A stretch of 52,715 nucleotides of DNA from an uncultured Treponema sp. GTDB lineage: Bacteria > Spirochaetota > Spirochaetia > Treponematales > Treponemataceae. The stretch lies in the NCBI GenBank assembly GCA_938039145.1, contig CALHVG010000044.1, positions 1 to 52,715 on the forward strand, given 5' to 3'. This document shows positions 7,132-15,141 of this stretch, piece after piece. A program made the translations under genes and the position numbers. Position 1 is the first letter of the stretch. Every line of letters begins with the position of its first letter. Under the pieces are notes generated by a model. It was given only the letters and a program-made list of their open reading frames with translations, did not search any database and had not been told where the DNA came from.

Positions 7132-8096
7132 TTGCGAAAGATTATATTACAAAAACTTCGAAACCTCAAACATGAAGAGCCTTTCTTAATCTGCGCAAGG
7201 AGCACGGCAATGAAAATCAGAACGCAGCCTATTACGCCCCATACGGAAAGATTTTCTTTTGCGCCGTTTACGGGAATCAGTACGCTGAAAAACATTCCGA
7301 ACACGCTTTCAAAACTGAAAAGGATTGTCGCAAGCGTGAAATCAAGGTATTTGAATCCGATGTTCAGAAGAACAAAGGCAAGCGCAGTGCTGAAAAATCC
7401 AAGGTATATGATAGAGACGACAAAGTGTCCGTTCCTGAACGCTTCAAGCGGAAAACGCTGAATTTGGAGCGTAAAACTGTTCGATTCCGCGTTGTAGAAC
7501 GGCGAAATTATCCAGTTTAAGACGGCGCACAGCGCAAACTGAACGAATGCGTACACAAAAGGGTCGCTTTCCCTGTCTTTTTTTGAGAAAAAACCTTGGT
7601 AGAACATTTGAAGGCAATAGAACACTGAACCGAGGAGCGTAAGCCAGTCGCCAAGCGTTAACGAGATTCCTTTTTTTATGTCGCTGCCAAGGGAAAGAAA
7701 ACCGATTCCCGCAATCTGAAGGACGGCTGCAAAAAACACGAACCATGCCGGACGTGCTTTGTACACAAGCCAGCCGAAAAAAGGCATAAGGATTACGTAG
7801 CCTGTCGTGAAAAATGCGTTTTTTCCGGGGGTGGTGTAGTTGCATCCGACAGTCTGAAAAAAATATGCTAAAAAAAGAAAAACTCCGATTACGGCGGATT
7901 TCTTTAATGTGTCGATTTTCATGCGCCTTATTCTTTTGAAAAATAAAAGCCCGAGAATAATAGCCGCAATCGAAAATCTCATTGCGCATATATATGTTGC
8001 ACTGACGGAGGCAAGGCTGTCTTTTACGACAACAAATGCAAAACCCCACACCGCCGCAACAAGAATGCTTCCGAGAGCGGCAAAAAATTGTATCAT
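7110..8096 (-). CDS. EamA/DMT-superfamily transporter
   Basis: A 328-residue inner-membrane protein with ten predicted hydrophobic helices arranged as two EamA repeats (first W-G-F-A-F-V-V-V-K-D, second F-F-S-T-A-L-A-F-V-L-L), the layout of RhaT/YdcZ-like metabolite exporters. I start it at the ATG at 8096, preceded by GAGGA at spacing 5; 29 further in-frame codons up to 8183 run through a terminator hairpin and are unlikely to be translated. Its 3-prime end overlaps trpR, which suggests co-expression and a possible link to aromatic amino acids, but the substrate is unknown. Confidence 0.85.
   Translation of the reverse strand: MIQFFAALGSILVAAVWGFAFVVVKDSLASVSATYICAMRFSIAAIILGLLFFKRIRRMKIDTLKKSAVIGVFLFLAYFFQTVGCNYTTPGKNAFFTTGYVILMPFFGWLVYKARPAWFVFFAAVLQIAGIGFLSLGSDIKKGISLTLGDWLTLLGSVFYCLQMFYQGFFSKKDRESDPFVYAFVQFALCAVLNWIISPFYNAESNSFTLQIQRFPLEAFRNGHFVVSIIYLGFFSTALAFVLLNIGFKYLDFTLATILFSFESVFGMFFSVLIPVNGAKENLSVWGVIGCVLIFIAVLLAQIKKGSSCLRFRSFCNIIFRKWTTKTP
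7141..7169 (-). promoter_or_regulatory. Promoter for a leaderless trpR transcript
   Basis: On the minus strand TTGAGG (7164-7169), a 17-base spacer and TATAAT (7141-7146), 9 bases before the trpR ATG. It lies inside the 3-prime end of the transporter gene. Confidence 0.6.
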
Positions 8097-8122
8097 ACTT
8101 TCCTCGTTCAGGTTTTTGACTA

Positions 8123-8153
8123 CAAAAAGACCGGCATCATCGGATACCGGTCT
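8123..8153 (-). terminator. Intrinsic terminator downstream of glgP
   Basis: The minus strand reads AAGACCGG-loop-CCGGTCTT followed by TTTGT. It sits between the glgP stop and the transporter start, separating the glycogen genes from the transporter/trpR unit. Confidence 0.85.
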
Positions 8154-8223
8154 TAATTTCGGAAAATGCGATTCGCGGCGCACAGTAAGTGCGAAACGAA
8201 ATGCATTTATGTCTTGGACTTTT

Positions 8224-10686
8224 CTATTTTTCGCCGCCTGCGGGACGAGGAACTTTTTTCAGTTTCCAAATATCCCTGACGTAATCCTCGATTGTTCTGT
8301 CTGACGAGAATTTTCCTGAATTGGCGATATTTTTCAATGCCGCCTTTGCCCAAGCTTTTTTGTCCGCGTAGAGTTTTTCCGCCTGATCCTGAGCTCGGCA
8401 ATAGTCGTCAAAGTCCGCAAGAACATAGTAGACATCCGCCCGATTTCCTTCAACTCCGTATACCAAAGAATTGTGAAGTTCGCTGAAAAGCTGGTGCGTC
8501 GGGTCGTAAGTTCCGTCAACAAGCTGTTCAACTACCTTGGCAAGCGCCGGATTTCTTTCAAGATAATCATGCGGATTGTAGGAATGTTCCGTCTCAATCT
8601 TTTGAACCTGTTCCGTAAGAAGTCCGAAAATGAACGAGTTCTCTTTTCCGGCTTCTTCGACAATTTCAATGTTTGCTCCGTCCATCGTACCCATGGTCAA
8701 CGCACCGTTGCACATGAATTTCATGTTTGACGTGCCGGAAGCTTCAAGTCCGGCTGTAGAAATCTGCTCGGAAATGTCGGCAGCCGGGAAAATCTTTTCA
8801 GCCACGGAAACTCTGTAGTTTTCTACAAACACAACGTGAAGCGTGTCGTTCACGCGGCGATCGTTGTTGATTCGTTCCGCAACGGTATTTATGAGTTTTA
8901 TGATTGACTTTGCACGGCGATAGCCTGATGCGGATTTTGCTCCGAATATGTAAGTTTTCTTTGCAGGCTTGTACGACGGGTCTTCCAGCATTTTGTTGTA
9001 GACGTACATTATGTGCAGAATGTTCATAAGTTGTCTTTTGTATTCATGCAGACGCTTAACCTGAACATCGAATATGGAATCCGGATCGATTATTTCGTTC
9101 TGCGAATGTTTCAGGAAATCCGCAAGACGGCGTTTGTTATCCGCCTTTATTGCCATAAGTTCCTTCAACGATTTGTCGTCGTCTACATATTTTTCAAGAC
9201 CTTTGAGCTTTGTAAGGTCTTTTTCCCAGCCGTTACCGATTCGCTTTGTGATAAAATCGGCAAGTTCCGGGTTTGCAGAAAGAAGCCAGCGCCTTTGCGT
9301 GATTCCGTTCGTCTTGTTGTTGAACTTTTCTGGATACATATCGAACCAATCCCTAAGTTCAACTTCTTTAAGAAGCTTTGTGTGAAGTTCCGCAACGCCG
9401 TTCACGCTGAATCCTGCGTGAATTGCAAGCCAAGCCATATAAACTTTTCCGTTGTTGATGATGGACATTCTTGACTGCTTTGCATAGTCCGACGGATATT
9501 TTTCACGAAGTTCAATCATGAATCTTCGGTTTATTTCTTCCACAATCTGATAGATTCTGGGCAAAAGTCCCTGGAAAATCTCTATCGGCCACTTTTCAAG
9601 CGCTTCTGCCAAAATCGTGTGGTTTGTGTATGCAAACGTATGCGTAACAACATCCCACGCTTTGTCCCAGCCCAGATTGTAGTCGTCCATGAGAATTCTC
9701 ATAAGTTCAGGAATCGCAACCACAGGATGAGTGTCGTTCAGCTGAATCACATGAAGACTTGCGAATTTTGAAAAATCCGTTCCGTAGTCGGCAACGTAAT
9801 GACGCACAAGATCCTGAAGCGAAGCGGAACTGAAGAAATATTGCTGCTTGAGCCTGAGCGATTTTCCGGACGGACCTGAATCGTTAGGGTAAAGGACGGC
9901 TGAAATGTTTTCCGCACTGTTCTGCCGTTCCACCGCACGATTGTATTCCATGTTGTTAAAAAGCTGAAGGTCAAATCCGTTGGGCGACGAAGCCTGCCAA
10001 AGACGCAGCGTGTTCACCGTTCCCGTTCCGAACCCGACGATGGGCATATCATACGGAGTTGCCGTAATTTCTTCGGCATTTTCTATATAGTAGCGGTCGC
10101 AGCCGTCCGGGGTTTTCCCGTAAGCGATGTTTCCGCCGAACTTTACTGTAACGGCAAGGTCAGACCTCTTGATTTCCCACGGATCCCGATGGGCAAGCCA
10201 ATTGTCGGGATATTCCATCTGGTAGCCGTTTTCGATTTTCTGCTCGAACATACCGTATCGATAGCGGATTCCGTAGCCGTGTCCCGGATAGTCCAGGGTC
10301 GCAAGTGAGTCAAGGAAGCATGCGGCAAGACGTCCAAGTCCGCCGTTACCGAGCCCTGCATCCGGTTCCTGATCCTCAAGCATATCGTAGTCGATATTCA
10401 TTCCTTTTAGGACTTCTTTTACCTGTTCTGAAATCTGGGCGTTTATGAGATTGTTGCTCAATGCCCTTCCCATGAGGAATTCAGCCGACAAATAATAAAG
10501 CTGTCTGGTAGGCTTTTTCTCGTATTCTTGACGAGTTGCCATCCAGTTGTCCATAATCACTTCAAGAGCGGAAGCCGAAACTGCATCAAAAAGATCGTGT
10601 TTGTTCGCCTGTGAAATGTCTTTACCGTACTGGCGTTTAAGCCGTCCCTCAAGATTTTCCTTAAATTTTGCGGCATCAAAATTCAT
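8224..10686 (-). CDS. glgP: Glycogen/alpha-glucan phosphorylase
   Basis: An 820-residue GT35 enzyme that releases glucose-1-phosphate from alpha-1,4-glucan with pyridoxal phosphate. The family signature E-A-S-G-T-S-N-M-K-F-M-x-N-G is intact, with the PLP-binding lysine at residue 656. The N-terminal G-N-G-G-L-G-R-L-A-A-C-F-L-D-S block, H-L-N-D-T-H-P-type loop (Q-L-N-D-T-H-P) and the R-x-H-E-Y-K-R-Q-L phosphate site are also present. Length is normal for the family. GGAGG stands 12 bases before the ATG. glgX lies 80 bases upstream in the same direction, separated by an inverted repeat (10717-10755), so the two probably act together in glycogen breakdown. Confidence 0.97.
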   Translation of the reverse strand: MNFDAAKFKENLEGRLKRQYGKDISQANKHDLFDAVSASALEVIMDNWMATRQEYEKKPTRQLYYLSAEFLMGRALSNNLINAQISEQVKEVLKGMNIDYDMLEDQEPDAGLGNGGLGRLAACFLDSLATLDYPGHGYGIRYRYGMFEQKIENGYQMEYPDNWLAHRDPWEIKRSDLAVTVKFGGNIAYGKTPDGCDRYYIENAEEITATPYDMPIVGFGTGTVNTLRLWQASSPNGFDLQLFNNMEYNRAVERQNSAENISAVLYPNDSGPSGKSLRLKQQYFFSSASLQDLVRHYVADYGTDFSKFASLHVIQLNDTHPVVAIPELMRILMDDYNLGWDKAWDVVTHTFAYTNHTILAEALEKWPIEIFQGLLPRIYQIVEEINRRFMIELREKYPSDYAKQSRMSIINNGKVYMAWLAIHAGFSVNGVAELHTKLLKEVELRDWFDMYPEKFNNKTNGITQRRWLLSANPELADFITKRIGNGWEKDLTKLKGLEKYVDDDKSLKELMAIKADNKRRLADFLKHSQNEIIDPDSIFDVQVKRLHEYKRQLMNILHIMYVYNKMLEDPSYKPAKKTYIFGAKSASGYRRAKSIIKLINTVAERINNDRRVNDTLHVVFVENYRVSVAEKIFPAADISEQISTAGLEASGTSNMKFMCNGALTMGTMDGANIEIVEEAGKENSFIFGLLTEQVQKIETEHSYNPHDYLERNPALAKVVEQLVDGTYDPTHQLFSELHNSLVYGVEGNRADVYYVLADFDDYCRAQDQAEKLYADKKAWAKAALKNIANSGKFSSDRTIEDYVRDIWKLKKVPRPAGGEK

Positions 10687-10716
10687 TTAAAATCAACCTC
10701 CATGGTCATTTTATTT

Positions 10717-10755
10717 GTTACGGTACAAAAAAATCGAACATTTTTCAACCGTAAC
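10717..10755. repeat. Inverted repeat between glgX and glgP
   Basis: GTTACGGT (10717-10724) and ACCGTAAC (10748-10755) are perfect 8-base complements enclosing 23 bases that include an A-run. On the minus strand this is a hairpin in the glgX-glgP leader, without a clear T-tail. It may be an operator, a processing site or a weak attenuator. Confidence 0.5.
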
Positions 10756-10766
10756 GCCAAATTAAA

Positions 10767-12893
10767 TTATTTGCTCATCAAAACTACAAAACTTCCGGCG
10801 GGAAGAATGTAGCGCTTTTGCTCCGAAAGAAGAGTTTCTTTTCCGTTTTCAAGAGCGGTGTCGTCGCCTGCAACCGAAGTATCGCAGATTAAGTACCATT
10901 TTTTCCCTCTTCGAGCCGACGGAAGCGTTACGGTAACATCGTAGATATCCGTGTTTCCCGCAACGTAAAAATCGCTGTCGTAGGTTTTACCGTCCGGGTA
11001 AAAGCACCTTGAGCCGTCAAGCCTGAACGCAAGGAATCGACCCATGTTGCCCCAGTCCGGATTTTTGCACGAGGAATCGAACCATTCCACTTCCGGGGTT
11101 GTAGTGCTGAAAAAAGTTTCCCGCTGGAAAACAGGATGCGATTTCCGCAACGCAATCATACGCTCGGTGAAAATCACGAGTTCATGATTTTTGTGGCAAA
11201 GAAGCCAGTTCAGCCACGAAATTTCGTTGTCCTGGCAGTAGGCGTTGTTGTTTCCCATCTGCGTTCGTCTGAACTCGTCGCCTGCATGAAGCATCGGAAC
11301 GCCCTGCGACACCATCAGGCAAAGAATAAAGTTTTTGATTTTTCTAAGCCTTATGTTCTCGATTTTCGGATTGACGGTGATGCCCTCAAAACCATGGTTG
11401 TAGCAATTGTTGTCGTCCGAACCGTCGCGGTTTGAGCCGCCGTTTTCCTCGTTGTGCTTGCTGTTGTAACTTACGATGTCGTTCATCGTAAAACCGTCAT
11501 GGCAGCTTACAAAATTTATGGAAGCGGTTGTAAATCGTCCGCCGTGATTGTAAAGGTCTGAACTTCCGGCAATCCTTGTGGCAGCGGACGTTATCACTCC
11601 CTCATCTCCACGGATAAAACGGCGTATGTCATTTCTGTAATGGTCGTTCCATTCGCTCCAGCCGCCGCCCGGAAAATTCCCAACAAGATATCCGCCCGGA
11701 CCGCAATCCCACGGCTCTGCAATAAGTTTTGAACCTGAAAGGACGGCATCGTTTTTGATGGCGTTTGTCAGCTGGTCATAAAGCTGCACGTTTCCGCCTT
11801 GGTCTCGGCAAAGCGAGGCTGCAAGGTCAACCCTGAATCCGTCGACGTGCATTTCGCTTACCCAGTATCGCATGCTGTCAAGAATAAAATTTCTGACTAC
11901 AGGGTGATTGCAGTTCACCGAATTTCCGCAGCCTGCAAAGTTGTTGTAATACTGCATTTGTCCGCCAGGCAGACTGTAGTAGACCGAATTTTCAAATCCT
12001 CTGAAACTGAACGTGTAGCCATGCTCGTTTCCTTCCGCCGTGTGGTTGTACACAACATCAAGAATCACCTCGATTCCAGCCTTATGCATTTCCTTTACGA
12101 AAGTCTTGAATTCCTTCACAGGACCTTCAGGACTCTTGTCGGAAGAATACGAAGTCTTTGGCGCAAAAAATCCGACCGTACTGTATCCCCAATAATTGGA
12201 AAGTTTTGTTCCGGTTTTGGGATTTATTGTATCGTATTCGTCATCGTCAAACTCGAACACAGGCATAAGCTCGACCGCCGTTATGCCGAGTTTTTTAAGA
12301 TAAGGGATTTTTTCGATGAAGCCCATGTAAGTTCCGGGAGCATTCACCTCGGAAGTGGGAGATGCCGTAAATCCTTTTAGATGAACCTCATAGATTATGG
12401 ATTTATGAAGCGGAATCCTGAGAGGCATATCTCCTTCCCAATCAAAATCACCGTCATCGATAACGACGCATTTTGGGAAGTCGGAAAGATCCGAGAGTTT
12501 TCCGTTATCCACGCCGGCAAGTCCCATAGCCCGCTGCTTGTTATAGGAGCGGAAAACAGAACCTGAGGTATGGCTCTTTGCGTAAGGATCTAAAAGATAT
12601 TTGTTGAAATTGAATCTGTGTCCCAAAGGAGGATTATAAGGCCCGTCCACCCGATAAAGATAAAGCGCGCCTTTCTTTAATCCTTTTAAGTACACATGCC
12701 AAACGTCGCCCGTACGGTTCTGCGCTGGGTCAAGTTCAATAGAGCGAACAGGAATTTTATCATCCGGAGAATCAAACAAATCCAGCACGACTTTCTCAGC
12801 GTTTTTGCTGTAGACGGCGAAGTTCACGCCGTCCGCATCAGGGTATGCGCCAAGATTCAGCGCCTTGCCCTTCAGAATCTGTAAAGAGTTCAT
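10767..12893 (-). CDS. glgX: Glycogen debranching enzyme (GlgX/pullulanase-type, GH13)
   Basis: Cleaves alpha-1,6 branches left by GlgP. From the ATG at 12893 it has 708 residues: an N-terminal CBM48 domain (G-x-N-F-A-V-Y-S-K-N-A), then the GH13 barrel with catalytic nucleophile Asp356 (D-G-F-R-V-D-L), acid/base Glu393 (I-A-E-P-W-D) and transition-state Asp466 (C-H-D-G-F), then a C-terminal beta domain. A TTG further upstream (12944) would add 17 residues but has no support. There is no Shine-Dalgarno sequence; a TACTAT box ends 7 bases before the ATG (leaderless candidate). Confidence 0.95.
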   Translation of the reverse strand: MNSLQILKGKALNLGAYPDADGVNFAVYSKNAEKVVLDLFDSPDDKIPVRSIELDPAQNRTGDVWHVYLKGLKKGALYLYRVDGPYNPPLGHRFNFNKYLLDPYAKSHTSGSVFRSYNKQRAMGLAGVDNGKLSDLSDFPKCVVIDDGDFDWEGDMPLRIPLHKSIIYEVHLKGFTASPTSEVNAPGTYMGFIEKIPYLKKLGITAVELMPVFEFDDDEYDTINPKTGTKLSNYWGYSTVGFFAPKTSYSSDKSPEGPVKEFKTFVKEMHKAGIEVILDVVYNHTAEGNEHGYTFSFRGFENSVYYSLPGGQMQYYNNFAGCGNSVNCNHPVVRNFILDSMRYWVSEMHVDGFRVDLAASLCRDQGGNVQLYDQLTNAIKNDAVLSGSKLIAEPWDCGPGGYLVGNFPGGGWSEWNDHYRNDIRRFIRGDEGVITSAATRIAGSSDLYNHGGRFTTASINFVSCHDGFTMNDIVSYNSKHNEENGGSNRDGSDDNNCYNHGFEGITVNPKIENIRLRKIKNFILCLMVSQGVPMLHAGDEFRRTQMGNNNAYCQDNEISWLNWLLCHKNHELVIFTERMIALRKSHPVFQRETFFSTTTPEVEWFDSSCKNPDWGNMGRFLAFRLDGSRCFYPDGKTYDSDFYVAGNTDIYDVTVTLPSARRGKKWYLICDTSVAGDDTALENGKETLLSEQKRYILPAGSFVVLMSK

Positions 12894-12900
12894 GGGAAGG

Positions 12901-12930
12901 ATAGTAACATAGTTCCAAGCCTTAATCCAA
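12901..12930 (-). promoter_or_regulatory. Promoter for leaderless glgX transcript
   Basis: On the minus strand TTGGAT (12925-12930), an 18-base spacer and TACTAT (12901-12906), with 7 bases to the ATG. Confidence 0.5.
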
Positions 12931-13175
12931 GTGGGAAAACGCAAAAAAGGCTTTTTATTTTTAAGCCCGATAAAAAAACGAACGGAAAATTTTTCCGGGT
13001 TTTCAAAAAATTAAAAACTCCGATTGAATAGATGCATTTTTATTCTGCACAAAAATCCGCTGTCTTAAAAATGACATTTTCTGCAATCATTAAAAATCAA
13101 ATTAATCCGGTGATTTAAAATATTTTTTTCAAAAACTTGGATTTCTTCGGACGACAATCGCTCTGGATTTTGCGT

Positions 13176-13203
13176 ATGACATCATAAAATTATGTGATAT
13201 AAT
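13176..13203 (+). promoter_or_regulatory. Promoter of plsC overlapping an apparent upstream ATG
   Basis: ATGACA (13176-13181), a 16-base spacer and a perfect TATAAT (13198-13203). The first possible ATG (13202) overlaps this -10 box and therefore cannot be in the transcript; the ATG at 13211 is 7 bases beyond it. Confidence 0.65.
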
Positions 13204-13210
13204 GTTTTGC

Positions 13211-13975
13211 ATGCTAAACCATTTTGCATCTTTTTATATCGTTTTGATTCCCGTAGTGATTTTTGTGCTTCCAGTTTTGATCGGGATTGTCTTCCAGCTT
13301 TTGTGCTGGATTTTTCTTCTTATTGCTTCGTTTTTTTTCAGCATGAAAAAGGACTACCAAAAACCTTCCGCATTTTCCAGATGGCTTTTGAATTTCGGCT
13401 ACAGGCTTGTTTGTTCCGGCGGACGGCTTGTGATTCATTTTGATGGAAAGGAACTTTTGCCGAAAGGGCGCAGGTTTCTTTTTATATCGAACCATCGTTC
13501 CCGTTTTGACCACATGGTCGAGTGCTTGGCTATGGACGATGAATACATGGCTTTCGTTTCAAAGGAAGAAAATTTCAGGATTCTGCTTGCCCGCCGTCTT
13601 ATGAAACGGAACTGCTACATTTCTTTAAAGCGCGGCGACGGTAGAAGCGCATTTGAAATGATAAGAAAATCAATCGCTTTTATAAAAAATGGAGTTCTTT
13701 CCATAGGAATTTTCCCGGAAGGAACAAGAAGCCCTGACGGAAAACTTCTTCCGTTCAAGCCCGGAGTTTTTAAGATTGCGGAAAAAGCCGAATGTCCGAT
13801 TGTTGTCGGCGCGATAAAAGGCACGGACTTGGTCTGTAAAAACTGGCCGTGGAAAAGGACACCGGTTCATTTTGAGATTCTGAAAGTCTATGAACCTTGT
13901 GAATTCAAAGACAGGAACACAAATGACTTGAGCGACGAAATAGAAAATCTTCTTAGAAAATCGTTGGAAAGCTAG
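13211..13975 (+). CDS. plsC: 1-acyl-sn-glycerol-3-phosphate acyltransferase
   Basis: Membrane-associated acyltransferase that makes phosphatidic acid from lysophosphatidate. The 254-residue protein has an N-terminal hydrophobic anchor (about residues 5-45), the catalytic H-x4-D box in N-H-R-S-R-F-D and the glycerol-phosphate site F-P-E-G-T-R-S, with a V-G-A-I-K-G block beyond. I place the start at 13211 because the earlier in-frame ATG at 13202 lies within the TATAAT promoter box and no Shine-Dalgarno sequence is present, which implies a leaderless message. It is convergent with pflA. Confidence 0.88.
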   Translation: MLNHFASFYIVLIPVVIFVLPVLIGIVFQLLCWIFLLIASFFFSMKKDYQKPSAFSRWLLNFGYRLVCSGGRLVIHFDGKELLPKGRRFLFISNHRSRFDHMVECLAMDDEYMAFVSKEENFRILLARRLMKRNCYISLKRGDGRSAFEMIRKSIAFIKNGVLSIGIFPEGTRSPDGKLLPFKPGVFKIAEKAECPIVVGAIKGTDLVCKNWPWKRTPVHFEILKVYEPCEFKDRNTNDLSDEIENLLRKSLES

Positions 13976-14004
13976 TTTTAGGCGGCAAAAATAGTGCCGC
14001 TTAA
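13976..14004. terminator. Possible weak hairpin between convergent plsC and pflA
   Basis: AGGCGGCA-loop-TGCCGCTT forms an 8-bp stem just after the plsC stop. There is no strong T-run on either side, so termination is uncertain. Confidence 0.35.
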
Positions 14005-14080
14005 AAACACTTTCGACTTTGCTTTCTGCAAACATCGCTTATTTGGACGGATTTTTTATCGCATTATAAAAATGCGGAAA

Positions 14081-14827
14081 TCAGTCTTTCCATCCCGTGT
14101 ATTTTTCACATTCAAGGATTTCTTTTGCATTTTTCACTCTTTCTTCCGACGGAGACGGAGTGTCTTTTAGGACATAATCCAGTCCCAAATCCTTGTACTT
14201 TATTGCACCCAATCCGTGGTATGGAAGTACTTCAACTCTTTTCACATTGCTTAGTGTGCGGATAAAATCCCGTGTTTTTATAAGATATTCATCGTTGTCC
14301 GTTATTCCGGGCGTAAGCACATGGCGTATCCAAATCGGTTTTTTGATTTCGTCAAGATAACGGAACATTTGGATTATGTTTTTTCCGGAAAGTCCCGTAA
14401 GTTTTATGTGTTCCGCCTCGTCTATGTGTTTTATGTCCATCAGCAGAATGTCTGTAACTTCCATCAGTTTTTTAAATTTTTCAAACCACGGATTTTCCAT
14501 TGTGAACGGACCTCCGGCGGTGTCTATGCAGGTGTTCACACCTTTTTCTTTTGCGAGCGAGAAAAGTTCAATCAGAAAATCTATCTGCAAAAGCGGTTCT
14601 CCGCCCGAAACTGTGATTCCGCCTTTTTTCCCCCAGTATGAACGGCAGGTAAGAGCCTCTTTTAAAACGTCTTCGGCGGAATATTCTTTTCCGTCTTTCA
14701 TTTTCCATGTGTCAGGATTGTGGCAGAACTTGCAACGCATGCCGCACCCGCTCAAAAAGACGATAAATCTGCTTCCGGGACCGTCTGCGCAACCAAAAGA
14801 TTCGAATTGATGGACATATCCTTTCAT
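14081..14827 (-). CDS. pflA: Pyruvate formate-lyase activating enzyme (radical SAM)
   Basis: A 248-residue radical-SAM activase that installs the glycyl radical on pyruvate formate-lyase. The iron-sulfur motif C-G-M-R-C-K-F-C (C-x3-C-x2-C) follows F-L-S-G; G-G-I-T-V-S-G-G-E-P-L-L-Q is the SAM-binding GGE block; D-I-L-L-M-D-I-K-H fits PflA rather than ribonucleotide-reductase activases. GGAGA precedes the ATG at 14827; the 18 in-frame codons upstream are rejected. No glycyl-radical enzyme is adjacent, so its partner must lie elsewhere in the genome. It indicates anaerobic fermentative metabolism. Confidence 0.92.
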   Translation of the reverse strand: MKGYVHQFESFGCADGPGSRFIVFLSGCGMRCKFCHNPDTWKMKDGKEYSAEDVLKEALTCRSYWGKKGGITVSGGEPLLQIDFLIELFSLAKEKGVNTCIDTAGGPFTMENPWFEKFKKLMEVTDILLMDIKHIDEAEHIKLTGLSGKNIIQMFRYLDEIKKPIWIRHVLTPGITDNDEYLIKTRDFIRTLSNVKRVEVLPYHGLGAIKYKDLGLDYVLKDTPSPSEERVKNAKEILECEKYTGWKD

Positions 14828-15141
14828 ATATTCTCCTAACTCACTATAAAATATAAATCTTTTTTTTCTTATTGAGAACATAATTTAATTGAAAAATGCG
14901 ATTACTATATTTCGATTATAAATGAGTTGGATAACATATGAAAAAAGTTGGTGCTGTACGAAGACTTAATTTTAAATTTGATATACCATATTGTTTTCAA
15001 AATGATTTTCAGCCGACTCTGAAATTTCTTGGTTAAGGATATATTTATGGTTCGCCTGATATTCGGAAAAGCCTGTTATAAAACAGAGTGTTTTTGATAA
15101 AAATCTTGATAATAGATTGAAATGGTCTTAAAATAGGCGAC
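14828..15141. other. Divergent intergenic region
   Basis: A 314-base A+T-rich gap between the divergent pflA and the leucine-rich-repeat gene. The only recognisable element is the promoter at 15106-15134. No ORF or RNA structure is evident elsewhere. Confidence 0.5.
15106..15134 (+). promoter_or_regulatory. Promoter for the LRR protein, probably leaderless
   Basis: TTGATA (15106-15111), a 17-base spacer and TAAAAT (15129-15134), with 7 bases to the ATG at 15142. The intervening AGGCGA could alternatively act as a weak ribosome site if transcription began further upstream. Confidence 0.5.

Noticed and set aside
11799..12380. A 193-codon plus-strand ORF inside glgX
   Set aside because: It is antisense to the GH13 catalytic domain and has no independent support.
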